The notes: generated from the sequence alone by a model not told the origin. Shown: positions 33,972-46,829, counted from the stretch's first letter. The stretch is DNA of 64,000 nt from Pyxicephalus adspersus (GCF_032062135.1 NC_092858.1:121671066-121735065), one strand, 5' to 3'. A program made the numbers and translations.

Positions 33972-34512
33972 TTAACCTCTAGTGCCCGAGCATCACATTG
34001 ATTTCCAGGGCTGCATTCGTTCCTGCAGCCTTGGGAATCCTGTGTGAGATCCCCAGGCACAAGAGGTTAATTAACCTCTAGTGCCCAGGCATCGCAGTGG
34101 ATTTCCAGGGCTGCATTAATTCATGCAGCCCTGGGAATCCTGTGTGCGATCCCCGGCACTAGAGGTTAAATGGGGACAAGTCTCCCCATCCAAAACATCT
34201 GGTGCTCTCTGATTGGCTTGAGTGTCATCAGGATTTTCCTTTTTATTAGCCAATTAGAGAGCACTGAAGGGTTTTGAATGGGGAGACTTGTCCCCATTTA
34301 ACCTCTAGTGCCGGGGGTCGCACACTGAGCTGATCAATGAATTCAGCCGTGGCTGCATTCATTGATCAGCACAGGTCGCATTTTTTTTTTTTAATTAAAA
34401 TTCTATTTTGTTTGGCGAATTTACACCGGCCGTTCTCACTTTTAATTTCGGTAAGCAAGAACGGCCGAATTTGCCACGTGATCGAGTTTTAAAAACTGGC
34501 TCATCCCTACTC
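33972..34512. mobile_element. Compound foldback region: stacked palindromes
   Basis: Two adjacent 99-bp foldbacks (33972-34070 and 34071-34169) each start ttaacctctagtgcc and end with its complement. A third palindrome (about 34153-34313) starts from the same cactagaggtt arm and pairs ggggacaagtctccccat with its mirror at about 34280-34300. Two more follow: tgatcaatgaattcagcc mirrored around 34350, and cggccgttct mirrored around agaacggccg (34427-34473). The end actggctcatccctac (34496-34511) is a terminus-like word. It may be the 3' end of the adjacent hAT element or independent MITEs. Confidence 0.7.
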
Positions 34513-34519
34513 CTAACAC

Positions 34520-35510
34520 ACAGACACTGTCCTTATCTCACTCATGGATCATGCAACATAAAACTATAATTTCTGTGTGTTTTAAGGCCAATTAAAGTTA
34601 AAAAGCTTTAAACAAAAAAATGAAATATGGATACATTGGACAGGGGAAGCAAAGGGTCCATTTGTTATTGTGATTATAGTTCACAAAGCTTTATAGTTTA
34701 ATACACAATTTGAACAAACAAGTAAATACTCTATGACATCGTCTGCATGCAAACTGCTTCTGCCCTCGCTCTCTCTCTTAAGAAAACCTGTAATGCTTTA
34801 ATGAATCATATGCACCCTGTAATAATTAGGTTTATTTGTTCAAAAAGGTCAATAAAAAATTATCAAATAATAAACATTTATTAGCTACTCATAAAGTTTT
34901 GCAGGAAATTTCAAATACAATTGATTCTTAACCATCATAGTTTTGCTTTATTGGCCAGCTTAACTATAACGTATCCTGCAATGTTTCACCACTTCAATAT
35001 CTTATTTTCTCAATTTCTAGTTATGGCAGAACTAGCAGCGACTAATACCTAATCATTCTTTCTAGCCATGACCTTTCTTTCAAACCTCAAAGATTTTTTT
35101 TCTGCAGTGCATATAGAGCAAAACTAGACAAATCTCAAGAGTTAGGGGTCAGTATGCCTAAGAAATGATTGCTGGCATGTTTGGGAGTGATGTGTATTAC
35201 TGTCCACAGTTGGACATCACTCTTGACTCCTCTACATATCCTGCTGACTCTTAGTCTTAAGTGTCTCCTTTTGCTTTTATTCATTTTGTCAATCAATATC
35301 TTTAAAATGCAGTATCTTGCCTAAATATCAAAATTGGGAAAAATAGAACAATGGAAATGGACACTTCATGCAGAGATCAAACTAGAAAAATAGATCAAAA
35401 AAGGAATGAATAAAACACACACATATAAAAGTAAAAAAAACCTAAAAAAAGTAACAAAAAAAATCCAATTTTTGCATGCAATTAGATGGTTATTATTGTG
35501 TCTGGTATTA
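34520..35510. other. AT-rich intergenic DNA
   Basis: No gene or repeat recognised. Confidence 0.55.
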
Positions 35511-35513
35511 TCA

Positions 35514-35690
35514 TTATATATTTTTATGGCCCTAACATATTGAGCAACACTTTACAGACTCCATAGACATGTAATTATCTAAGTCTGTGAGGGGAGCTCA
35601 CACTCTAAGGACATAGTATACTCTTCAAACATAGTCTTAAGCCAAAGGTGAGAGTGCAAACCACTGAGCCACCATGCTGCCAATGCTGGC
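35514..35690 (-). mobile_element. tRNA-derived SINE with LINE-like tail, internally deleted
   Basis: On the minus strand the head is ggcagcatggtggctcagtg followed by gtttgcactctc (35655-35688), matching a tRNA-like A-box region. The element passes to a block with gagctcccctcacagac and finishes with the LINE-tail-like ctttacagactcc / atatatttttatgg region near 35514-35560. The B-box part expected between head and tail is missing, so this copy should lack an internal promoter. I recognise the layout as a common amphibian SINE; the exact family name is not assigned. Confidence 0.55.
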
Positions 35691-35699
35691 AGAAGTTGA

Positions 35700-37695
35700 G
35701 CTACAGCTTTATTAATTTTATTCAAGATAAGCTTTGTATTAATTTGATACATTAACTGTGTTTCTTAAATGCAAAGGCATATGCGCATGTATTTGTCTTT
35801 ATATTGACTTCTTACAGTCTGCATAGAAGTAGAGGAGAGAGAAACAGAATAAGGGGTTGTTTGAATGTAATGTAATGCAAGGAGCCATGTTGTTAGGAGA
35901 AAACTAATTAATAAAGAGAAGAGTTTATCGGTTTGCTGGTCATCCACTGTCTAGTCTGGGTGAAAGCAGGGAAGAAACCTGCAGCTGCAAATGAAACTGC
36001 AGCATGGAAAGATTATGCATACTCCTATGCTATTTATGGTTGTGCTGTGAGCCAGGTAAAGCATTTCATCTGTATATTTTGCTGTTTGACTCAAGTAACT
36101 GACATTTAGGTGCTAAAGCACTGTGTGTGAAAAACAAATGCCATTTTTTAAATTTAAAAACTTGTAAGACAAGGTGAAGCTGTACCCTAAAAAAAGAAAA
36201 CATAGGGCAAAACAATAATTAAAAGCATTGTCCAGGGTCTCCCTGCAGCTCATATTTCCCCCTTTAACATACCATGTCTTAGTATGTTGCTTAGTGTATA
36301 GGCAGCCATCTTTGTCACTGCAGGGCATTTGCTTTCCTCTTGTCTTACCTCCAGCAAGGAGAACACTGAGAAGCACGTGAGTGACACCACCAATTTTCAT
36401 TCCACAACTTCTGAGTTAGCAGTTAGAAGAACACAGTACTTTCGACCTGGCCAATATGGTGGGCTCCAAATGCACTGCATTTAAGCTCCTTGCCCTGTTT
36501 GTTCTCCAAAACCTACTTCTGAATCTAAAAAATTGTGGCAATAAGAGTGTTGCACCCTCACATACCATAATGTGCACTGCTATTTTTCTAGAGGTATCTA
36601 AGACAAAAGGTACATTTTTAGCATACTGCTTGGTGTAATTAATAATTTAGATGTTACCTATACCACCGCAAATTCTCACTTTTACTATTTAAATAGCTGT
36701 TTACCAATTAATATTCATTTAATGATCATCATCATAGCTAATACAATTCACAAAGTTCACAATTCAAAAAGCAGGAAAATGTTAGCTCCCAAAGTCCCCC
36801 AAATGAAGCAGCAGGACTGTACTTCTTATATATGGTAAAGCACCATCCTAGGCATACAGATGCTTTGCACAGCTGCCTCCAAGCTAAATAATATTACCAA
36901 TGTTCTTGCTCAGTGCATGCTCAGTCAATAAGTTATTAATGGCATTTTCTGGTAAAAGGCAAGAAGTATTTTCCCTGTGGAATTTGCTTGAATGGAAGCT
37001 GTTCAGAATGGTTAGAAGCTATACCTTTGACACAAAAGCTATTAAATGGAGGGATTCTGAATCCTGATTTATAGGCTGTATAATTTAAAAACCCGTATGA
37101 GATGTTGGATGGTGTTAACTGCTAAAATAGCATTTCATGTTGAAGTGAGAGAACTGGAATGAGTGAGCAGCAATGTATAATAACGCAGTGTACATAACCT
37201 CAACAGGTGACTGAAAGGATATGGCAGTAATTAGGACAATCGCTGCTTTCTTTTTAATTACATATGTAGATGACATGAATTAATGAAAATTGACTGAAGA
37301 TAAGACCTGCTAGTACTTTTCTTTCCTTATCTATATGAGTGCACTGACACTGAAATGGAATACCATAAACACAACTAGATTGATAGCTCTAGGTACAGAT
37401 TCTTTAGAGCTCATTAACAAAATTACATTTTTCTTATATCATAAACATGGAAAGAAACATTAACATAAAGAGTCAGGGATTACAAAAATGGGCCCTGTCA
37501 CCAGAAATGTAATATCACCATAGGTTTCTATTCCCTAAATATGCAATTGTAAGATCACTGACGTATTTGTTGAGGTGCCATTTTCAGACCATAAACCATC
37601 CTAATGAAACCATGTGTGTGGTGGTGGTAAACACCTGTAAACAAAATCGAATTTCAACTACTCCTAATCATTTCAGTAATACACAGGGCTTTGGG
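35700..37695. other. AT-rich intergenic DNA
   Basis: No gene recognised. The frame at 36113-36400 (minus, 95 codons) has a hydrophobic C-terminal half but no start context or domain that would support it. Confidence 0.5.
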
Positions 37696-37702
37696 GAGGA
37701 GG

Positions 37703-38072
37703 AGGACTGGTTGCCAATGGTGAACCAAAGTGTACCAATGGAAAAAAACAAAAGTATGTACAAGCCCTAACATTTCATATGGCAGGCATTTTACTTTATT
37801 ATGACCAAACAGTGCCCCAGGCATGGTATTGGTTTTGGGCCTCTACCCCAAGCCACCTTTCATATGCTTTACTTTCTACATTAATTGCTCCCATTTCTTT
37901 TAATAACCAGGAATTTTGTGGCAGTTGAGGACTGGTTGACAGTGTTGAACCAAAATGTATCACTGGAAAAAAAGACAGTCCGAGCAAGGCTTAATATGGC
38001 AGCCATATCACTACTATATTGGGCCTCCGCCCCAATATTATAAAACCATCTTCCATATGCTTTTTTGTATAC
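37703..38072 (+). repeat. Degenerate tandem duplication, period about 224 bp
   Basis: Unit 1 (37703-37880) and unit 2 (37927-38072) share gaggactggttg, then gtgaaccaaa/gttgaaccaaa, ggaaaaaaa, atatggcag, gggcctcygccccaa and catatgcttt in the same order. Divergence is substantial, so the duplication is old. No coding potential recognised. Confidence 0.75.
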
Positions 38073-38079
38073 TATAACA

Positions 38080-41000
38080 GATCACACTGGTAACAATAAA
38101 GAATTGTATAAAGAAGAAGAATTGAATAAAGTGGTTTGACTTGCTGGCTGGTTGACAGATTGCTCTACTTTTACTGCTTACACCTGTCAGAGGAATTTAT
38201 GGAAGGAAATGATGGCTCTAAAAAAGAGCGATAAGTTGCAGCTATAGGGCTGGTCACTGAATTTAGACAAAATCAGTATGATTTTTTAACAGCCACATTT
38301 CGTATGCTGTATCAGGGCTTGCTATGTATAAGAGGTTGGAAATTGCTTTGTGACCATTGGTGGTGATATAATTACCTCTTTAATGTATGCTGTTGTCTTT
38401 ACTTTACCTTATATATGATATGGTAATGCCATGCTGATCTCCAGTGTACTTCCTCATGCGTTTAGGGTCCAATCTTATTCTTGTTCAAGTGCCTAGATCC
38501 TCTCTGCCCCTATGCCCACTCTGAAATGTGTAACTGGTGTGTGCTGTGCCTCCTTTACTATTCATTGTATTTACACAAGGAACAATAAATACAATGATTG
38601 TATTTGTTTCTCACTTGCTAAACAAGTTGGTATAACATTTTGACACTTTCCACCTGAAACCCCAGCCTTCTTTTTGTTTTTTATTGTTCTACGCTTTTTT
38701 CTGGGATAGGCAACCATGATCTCATCTATATAAAAAGGACCACATTCTTTTATTTTGTTGTTTACTTACACAAAAAGACAACCAGGATTGAAACCTTGGG
38801 ACTACCGCTAAAGGCTAGAACAAAGAAAGTGGGGCTATCATTAGCCAGAAAATTTAAATAGGCATGCTCTGCATTCTTATTTGTAGTCCATGGAAACTAC
38901 AAATCATTCCTTGTTAGGAGTCCTCTAGGTCCATGTGTTTCAATGCCAGTATTTGATTCCCACTAGAGAAATGGGTGGCTGTATAGCTAACTGAAGTTCT
39001 TCAGTTAAATAAGTAAAAGGGCTCTAAAATCAACATGCTTTTCAATGTGTGTAGCCACAAGAGTGATGTGGACATATTTCAAATTGTTTCAAATCTTTCA
39101 ATATCATAGTATCATATCATCTTTGTTTCCATACAGGTACAGCAACAATGTAAATCAGCAAAGTTAGGTTATGTAGAGTTAGGTTATTGAAGGTTTTGTT
39201 TTTAATATTTTGTTTTGGAATACTAGAGCTGGTAGAGTTGCCTGCACTTTGTTACTTTCTCGTATTAAATAAACCTGGTAAAGGCAGTTACAATGCTATT
39301 TGTATTGTGGCAGTTTTTACCAAAAAATATGTCATATATATTCTGTGAGGTTTTTCATTCACTAGAGTTAGTTCAGAGAAAGTTCACTTAGAAAATATGT
39401 AGACTACAATTACTGATTTGCTTTTAAAAGTCTGGTTGCGTTCATCAAAAAGTTTAAGTACTTAGCTGTTAAAACATTCTGTTAAAGAGTTATGACATTC
39501 CTTTAACCTCACTAGCTCTAATATTGTTACAGGCCTATGGCAAAATACTAAGGCCAGGGATAGCCATTGTGACTTGTGTTCGAATCAACTCCCATCTCTC
39601 CTGGTACATAAAAAACATAAGGTGACAATGGTATTTGATAATTGGGGACACAAACACATATTGAAATTAATCGGATGGGAATATTTTCTACAGTTGTTGG
39701 TTTTCTTTATCTGTTTCAGACTTACATAATGTAAAATTACCAGTTGATCAGAACACACTTATTACTAACCCATTGTTTTTTTTTTTTTTTAACTTTGCTG
39801 GGTGCATGGTGTTGTGCACTCATTATTCATAATTTAGCTGTTATTAGATAATTGACTCTCAGGACAGAAGTTTTGTTAAATAACTTGTGACCATGTGATC
39901 TCTATGATAAGAAGCCATGTTGATTTCTTATGAAGAAGTCATAGTGATCACTGCGTTAGGACATGGCTGCTGTGTCATCACTTCCTCTCAGCCAATATTT
40001 TAAGACTATGCCACCTATGTGATTGTCAGATGACCAACATACAGTGTGTGCAAATATTTAAAAGAAATAGTTTAGATTAGTTTAGTTGTTAGTATATATG
40101 TATATGTATACAGTGTTGGTATATATGGGCTTTTGTATTTAGTGCTAGTGCAAAAATTGCTATATTTTTAATCCTAGCATGAAATATATACCTAATTTTG
40201 TTAAAACACTTCAGCAAAAATATTTATTTTTTAACCAATTTTCTCATAGGAACACAAATAATTCCAACTGCAATATTACTAATTTCCACCATTTTGGATA
40301 TTTTTTATACCATCTTAGTTATTTGGCTAGTGCCAACCTTGGCACCCACCAAAATAATGGCTGAACCATAAACAGCAGGCCAGATTTAGTCTTTATTTCA
40401 CTGCAGCTGATCTGTGACAATACATTAATCTGTAGTTGTCAGTGCTACTGTTTCTGGACATATCAGTTTCACTTTCAATCTCTTTCTTTCACTCTCTTTG
40501 TTTTTCATATAATCCATCTAATCCTTTCTCTTCCAGACCCTTCATTTTTTTTAAATGATTTTTTTGTCTTTACGCTATCTTTGTTGGACTGAATTGGCTT
40601 CTGCTGTCATTTCTGACATATGGATTTTACTGAAATGCATCTAGATATCATCTCTGCTTTAACTGGTCTTTAGATTTCCACAGTCAAAGTGGATTAGAAT
40701 CAATATTTCTTCTCCAGTCTTCTGCATGTCAATAGGGTGGTGAAGTTAACTCCTTTTTAACTCCAAAACAATCTGAGGGACACTAACAATTAGGGGTTAA
40801 GGGTGTATGAGGCATCCTGCAAGATCAGTAATACTTTTACCTGTTGGGATTTTAAAGTGTGTGTATAGGGGGTTACTTCACAACATGACTGTGGCACCTG
40901 AAGAAAACTCGCATCCAGCATCCCCCCCCCCATGCCCTATTTAACCCCTTACAATTAACACACAACTCCATTAGTGGTTAATGGCCCAAAGGCCTTTTAT

Positions 41001-43995
41001 TACAAATTAAATACCAATATATATAAATAACAGGAACAAAAAGGATAATCAACCGTATTAACAACATAACATACATTTACAGTAATAAACCTATAACATA
41101 ACACTATCATACCTCTAATTATATCCTAAAAAACTTTTTTGGTTACCGGTTCTCGAGAGCCTCCTCTCACTACCCAACAGGGATCTGCACCACCATGATA
41201 TATATGCTTCCAGCGGCATTTAAACCCCAGCTCGGGAACAATATCACAAAATATTTGCAGTCCTCACCCCTTCAACCTTCTAATCATGTCTTTTACCACT
41301 GCATTCAGGAGAATCCACACAACGATAGATCTCCCACCCACTGATACCATCACCAAAAACCACCTTCCCTCGAGGACCTCACTGCCCTTTCAACCACTGT
41401 ACCTACTAATGGGTGGGTGGGTGGCAAAACTTTTCCTCTTTCTCTGTCCCTCCTAAAAATGAATACCCCACCCCTTGTTGAACCTATGCTTTTATCCCTT
41501 TAACCCCTCCTATCTTTTACGTCCCCTTGGCTCAACACTCCCTATACTATTAACCCTTTTACTGTATGCTCCCTGCTGCCCCCCGTCATGCAGGCATTCT
41601 TTTATCGTTCCCTGGATCTCTTCAATTCATACCTGTCTTTAGGGGGATTCAGGGTTTAAAAACAATTTACTGAATAAACAATGATTACATACATTCATTT
41701 ATATGTTATTTCCAGTGTATGTCTGCATTGTTTTTCTACACAATAGTCAATTATTTATTTTATTTAGAGTGGTCCCATTTTGGTAGATATGTACTTGGTT
41801 GTGATTTTTGAGGGATACACAGCTGTACTGTATGAATAGACTGTTGTTTTGATCAATATAGCTAAAAAAACAGCAACTCAATCCCTTTCTGTCTATTTCC
41901 ATTTTTTAAGAAGTTCAAATACAGTGCAATTTGGGCTTTAGGTGGTTCTTGGACTTCCACATTTGGGCTAATCATGAATTATCCCCTATAACATATAAAC
42001 AACCCACAACACTGCTTAATTACTGCCGCTGGTTATTTTAGTCACAAAAATCAGTAATCTAACTGTATTAAATTGGCCCTACAAATGGCCAACATTGAGT
42101 ACAGTACAGAGGTATTTTCAAGTGGTACTGCTGCATTTTATTATTCAAGCCGTACTTTGCCAATGCCTGTCATTTCTCCTCCATCTAGTCAATTTCCAAC
42201 TAAATACCCACACCAATTTATGGTTCAAAATGGCTGGATTGCCCTTTTGGACAAAACCATTAAAAAACAGCAACAAACCTTTATACTTCACATACTTTTA
42301 CATACTTAACGCCAATAATAATACTCATAAAATAAACATAACAATAACATTATACCCTAACCCGATCCAGGTTGGAGGTCTTCAAAGGCAGTGACCTAAC
42401 TTGAGGATCTGCACCACACTGACGCATTGGTTCTTAGCTGCATATATCACTGCCTTAAGGAATGATATCAGCTGCCTACAGACTATCTCATTACCATGAA
42501 CTAACATGCACTCAATGCTAACTCTGCACCCTGAAGGTCCCAAATCAGAGATGGTTCCCTACCACTTTTAAATGTTACCAATACACTGTCCTTGAGGATT
42601 CCAATCTACCAACAAGATAAAAAAAAAATTGACCTGCCGCTGCCAAATTCCACACTGCTAATTCTCCCTCCCCACCAGTCGCAACGCAGAACTCCTCCTG
42701 ACCCAACTTTTATTTTCATAACTGGAGCTGCTCCCCCTTTCTCTCAGTCATGTGGGGCATCTCCCTTTGCTCACCAGCTCTTTTATCCGACAGTTCAGTC
42801 CTCAGTTTCAATAAGATAGGGCCATAGCTGTGACTTTAGCAAACTTGTAGTGCTTTGGAAACTCCATGTAATGTATAAAATGCCTATTTGTAAAACAAAG
42901 AATATGTAATAATTAAAAAAAAATATATAGTTTGCCTTTAAGATGTGCTTGATAAAGCTTAAAAACAAATTCAGCAACAAAAATCAATATAAAAGTTTTA
43001 AATCTGTTATGAAAATGGGAAAAATCTACCAAAATACCTTCTCTTTAAATTCATAATTTTAATGGAAATCATGCAACGATTCTCTTTCTGGTGAGGGTTG
43101 TAGGCAGACATCCCCTGCAGCATTTCCAGCATTAATAATGCTCAAAGGACTACCATTATCCCTTCATGTTTAAGCAGGCCTGCTCAAGCACTCAGCAAAG
43201 GGTGACAAATGTATCTTAAATTAAACAACCATTTACCAACACTGATTTCACCCTATGGGAGGAAGTGGCCCTTAAACTGTTAAACAGGCAAGGTACATTT
43301 TACATAATATATGAAGAGAAAAAAACTATTTTAGTCAATAAACCTAAGATGCTTTCTATTTATGTTTTTTGTATTTTTATATTTGCCTGGACATATACTT
43401 TGAGGCATTGTAAAATAATATAATATTGACTGAGAAACCACTTAGGCGTACCCTAAGTGTGCTTATGGTGCTTAAAGTGTAATCAATTGATTGATGAATC
43501 AGAACCAATGCTAGCTGAAAACATGGAAACAAACAAGCATTGTTTTATTTGTGTGGTCAGAGATGGTTTACAGATTAAAAAAAAAAAAGATTAAGAAAGT
43601 GGTTAAAACGGAAACTAATGAAAAGCAAACTGTTAAAAATTAAACAACACTTGAAGGGAATGTCTGTTCAATATTATATACTGAGAACAGCTATGCAAAA
43701 ATAATCCTATAAGTAAATACATTTATAAGATTATAAAATCGGTAAAATCTTATAGAAAATCGTTTAAATATTTATTAATTTTTATGAAGAGTTTTTAAAT
43801 ATATTGGTACATAAAGGGAAGCCACGTTTGTGTATTACATTATTAGGCACTGCTTTCAGATTTACAGTGCAATGGTTATGCTTTGCTATTGGCTTTCCCA
43901 AATCAAACTTGATTTACTTAACTAATAGAACATGTGCTTTTCAGTGTAAATTCTCTTTTTGCTTTGTGAAAAAGGAAATGCATTGTTCACTTCAA
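38080..43995. other. AT-rich intergenic DNA
   Basis: No gene recognised. 40870-41640 and 42580-42800 are pyrimidine-rich on the plus strand (ccccttcaacc, ctccctcccc), with a repeat-like block at 40939-41000 (atggcccaaaggccttttat). They could be old retroelement sequence but show no readable protein. Confidence 0.5.
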
Positions 43996-43999
43996 TCAT

Positions 44000-44075
44000 T
44001 TATCCCTATTTAATGTACAGCGCTGCGTAATATGTTGGCGCTATATAAATCCTGTTTAATAATAATAATAATAAT
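44000..44075 (+). mobile_element. LINE 3' tail fragment
   Basis: Contains ttaatgtacagcgctgcgta and ttggcgctatataaatcctg followed by (AAT)n, the 3' terminus of the CR1/L2-type LINE seen at 44370 and 49335. No coding part. Confidence 0.8.
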
Positions 44076-44369
44076 TTATGTCATGTGTAGGAAAAATGCC
44101 GCTTGTTTTCCCTCTTGTACTTTATTCATTTTTCAAAGTGAGCTTACTTATATTTCAAGTGAACACGCCCTGTTTTTATAGAACAAGGGTGCCCGCGGGC
44201 TGCCAGATCGGGCCCTCTGTTGATTCCCTCTCTGCTGTCTCTGCTCCTTGTCTTGCGGGGGATGGGGTGCACACACCTCCTATGTATCTCTCTATGAGAT
44301 TGTGCTGCCAGGATAGGGAGCTGCTCCCCCCCACCCTTGGCTGTGAGAGCTGTGTGCATGCTGCTGTCA

Positions 44370-44775
44370 TTATCCCTTTTGACAATGTTGATCACCCCAT
44401 TCAAATACAAATCATGCGCTCCATTGGTATCAGTGACACTCTCTCTTGGTCTCTCTTGCTCTCTCTTGGTTTGCTTCCTATCTGTCTGACCGCACCTTTC
44501 AAGTTTCCTTCAATGGTAACTCCTCCTCGCCCACTCCCCTCCCTGTTGGTGTTCCCCAAGGGTCAGTCCTTGGTCCGGTTCTCTTTTCTCTGTACACCTC
44601 CTCACCACTACATATATCCCATCCTATTGTGTGCAAATTCCCCCACCTACTAAATTGTAAACTCTTTGGGGCAGGGGCGTCTCCTCCTGTATCACTGTCT
44701 GTATTAGTCTGTCATTTGAAACCCCTATTTAATGTACAGCGCTGTGTAATATGTTGGCGCAATATAAATCCTAAA
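44370..44775 (+). pseudogene. CR1/L2-type LINE fragment (RT core joined to 3' tail)
   Basis: The plus strand reads [20 protein letters not shown] (44379-44438). After a frame change it reads [17 protein letters not shown] and then [20 protein letters not shown] (about 44545-44605), the conserved RT region ahead of the catalytic YADD box. Homology then jumps directly to the 3' untranslated tail (ctttggggcaggggcgtctc, aatgtacagcgctgtgtaat, ggcgcaatataaatcct), so YADD and the whole C-terminus are deleted. It lies inside the 44184-46813 element, hence inserted after or carried along with it. Confidence 0.85.
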
Positions 44776-45150
44776 ACAGATTTGACAATATATGACAATA
44801 TATGACAGATTTGACAACAGACAATATATTTTTGTGGTCCGACATCAAATCTGTTAATTACACTTGTTGACATTTTGTATTTTGTAACTTTTTGGTATTT
44901 ATTTTATAAATCTATAAGGAAAGATTGTTGTATATGGCAAATGTAACTAAATTTGTCTATGCGAGTTGTTAATTTCTGTATATTTTATGACACACTAAAT
45001 ATAACTTCTCTGTTTTGTGCAAAAAAACCCTGCTCTCCTTATTCTTAAAAAATCTCTTTTGATATTTAGGGTTAGCACATAGTTCTTTTAGGAACTTTTA
45101 TATATTTAGGTCTCCACCAATTACCTATTAATTTAGCAATAAAAATCCTG

Positions 45151-45232
<82 letters not shown>

Positions 45233-45241
45233 ATAATAATA
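45151..45241. repeat. Palindromic ATT/AAT microsatellite
   Basis: A run of (ATT)n passes into (AAT)n, then (ATT)n and (AAT)n again, so the tract is self-complementary over about 90 bp. The left flank (aataaaaatcctgtttatta) carries a LINE-tail word, suggesting two tails joined head to head. Confidence 0.9.
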
Positions 45242-45429
45242 TCCCCATGTATAAACCTTCATATCTCCTACAGAGAGTGTCATAGAAATGTGAAATTTTC
45301 AGGCTACAGAGGGGACATTATGAGCTCTTAGCAAACCAAACATTTCAGCCCCCTAAACATAACAAATTGACAGATATGGGGTCACAAGCATAAAATCCTA
45401 ATAACAAGCAGGGATATTTTCACATTAAG

Positions 45430-45715
45430 TGGGGCTGTTTCAAGACCTTGGTCCTCAAATTGAGTTTGCATGTTAGGGACTTCCGGGTTCCACTTCCATG
45501 GCAATGATCTTTAGGGTATTGACAATTGCCTGTGTGCTGTGGTGCCCCAAATATAAACTTGCTCGTTCACAAAACATTAAGACTGCGTTCAGGTTGGCGG
45601 TGAGGTTGCGGTGGGGGTTACCTCTTTCTCGTGCCATGGAACCTTTCCTAGGGGGAGACGCACAGTACCGCTCACTGCCGCCTGTAGTCAAATCTGCAGG
45701 CGCTGGGGTGTGATG
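45430..45715 (+). repeat. Dispersed repeat, copy 2 (partner at 3329)
   Basis: Opposite orientation to 3329-3530, sharing ccacttccatggcaatga and ctgcgttcag-ttgg-gtgaggt. It extends with a GC-rich MITE-like part (gcggtgaggttgcggtggg, gaccgct-type words, ctgcaggcgctggggtgtgat) not present in copy 1. The open frames here are by-products. Confidence 0.65.
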
Positions 45716-45719
45716 AACT

Positions 45720-46500
45720 GAGGGTCCCTGTAGCAGGCCACTTATCTTCTGTAACCCTCAAATTCTCTGGAACAGAGGGATGTTGGCAACTAGAAATGTG
45801 GGAGCCAGTAGGAAATGCCTTTTGTCCCCTCCAATAAAATTTTATACCCATCATATAATGTTACCCTGTCATACATAGCTATCCCCTAACTCTCTGTGAA
45901 CACCAATTTCTTTGTAAGAAAAGGGAAATTTTAACTGCAAGTGCAGGACTCTTGTGGCTAACTCCTCCTAACATTACATCACTACTGTGCCATCACAAGA
46001 TAAAAAAAACTATACCTGTCATACCATGCAACCCTGTCACACATGCCTCCTGTGAACCCCAATTTCTTTTAAACAGTAGAGAAAGGGAAATGTAGGATAA
46101 GTGGGGGACTCTTGTGGATACCCCCCCCCCCCCTAAAAAATTTTCACAGCTACCATACTATAGTGCCCTGTCACAAATAAACGTTCGCTTATGTCCTTTG
46201 AATCCCAATTACTCCTGAAAGGGGAGCTGTATGTAAATTAAAAAGTATGATAAGTGTAGCATAAGTATGATACCTATCATACCGTGCTACCCTGTCACAC
46301 ATATCTGGCCACTTACCTTTTGTGAACCCCAATTTCTCAGGAATGAGGAGATGTAGTGACCCAAAGATGTAGTAGTAAGGACATGTACCCCTTGGATATC
46401 TGTCACATGAATTGCATTTCTCTCGAACCATCCATTGCTGAGATTTTGGGGTACAAAGATGGTTAGCAGCCCCCTATGATTGACAGGACACATTGTATAG
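45720..46500. repeat. Degenerate tandem units, spacing about 130-170 bp
   Basis: The phrase ccctgtcacacat (with variants) recurs near 45864, 46032, 46163 and 46293. Each is followed within about 50 bp by tgaaccccaatttct variants and, in two units, gactcttgtgg. The units are internal to the hAT-like element. Poly-C at 46122-46133. Confidence 0.7.
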
Positions 46501-46829
46501 CGTAGTTTCTACTCTGTGGTACATTAATGGTAAAAAGGGGAGAAATATATGACCGGCCAGCACTGTATGATAGCCCTATTTTTTTATCTTTCAAAAAAAA
46601 AAAATTAAAATGAGCATCAAATAGTGAGTGCAGAAATTCTTGATTTGTCATTTCCTTTATTTGGTGCATGTACATTATGGTAACCAGAAACATTTCAATT
46701 TAAATTTCATTTTAAATTAAAACTATTCTTTTCTGTTTGTTTGCATTGTAGCCTTTGAGTTTTATTCCAATATCAAATGTGGCCCCCAGATAAAAAAAGG
46801 TTGGGCACCACTGTTATAGAACATCAGGG

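Larger units (their letters stand above)
44184..46813. mobile_element. hAT-like element, 2.63 kb, perfect 8-bp target duplication
   Basis: The left end reads CAAGGGTGCCCGCGGGC and the right end TTGGGCACCACTG, short inverted hAT-type termini. The exact 8-bp direct repeat ttatagaa flanks both ends (44176-44183 and 46814-46821), which strongly supports a single insertion. Inside are a LINE fragment (44370-44775), a palindromic (ATT)n/(AAT)n tract, dispersed repeat copy 2 and degenerate tandem units. No hAT transposase is readable, so it is non-autonomous or gutted. Beyond the outermost bases the two ends share little, so end similarity alone would not be convincing. Confidence 0.75.

Noticed and set aside
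36430..36480. Words resembling a primate Alu (ggccaatatggtggg)
   Set aside because: A short chance match; the surrounding sequence has no Alu structure and the rest of the window points to an amphibian.
39555..39605. Possible tRNA-like B box (gtgttcgaatcaactcc)
   Set aside because: No A box at the right spacing and no cloverleaf could be drawn by eye.
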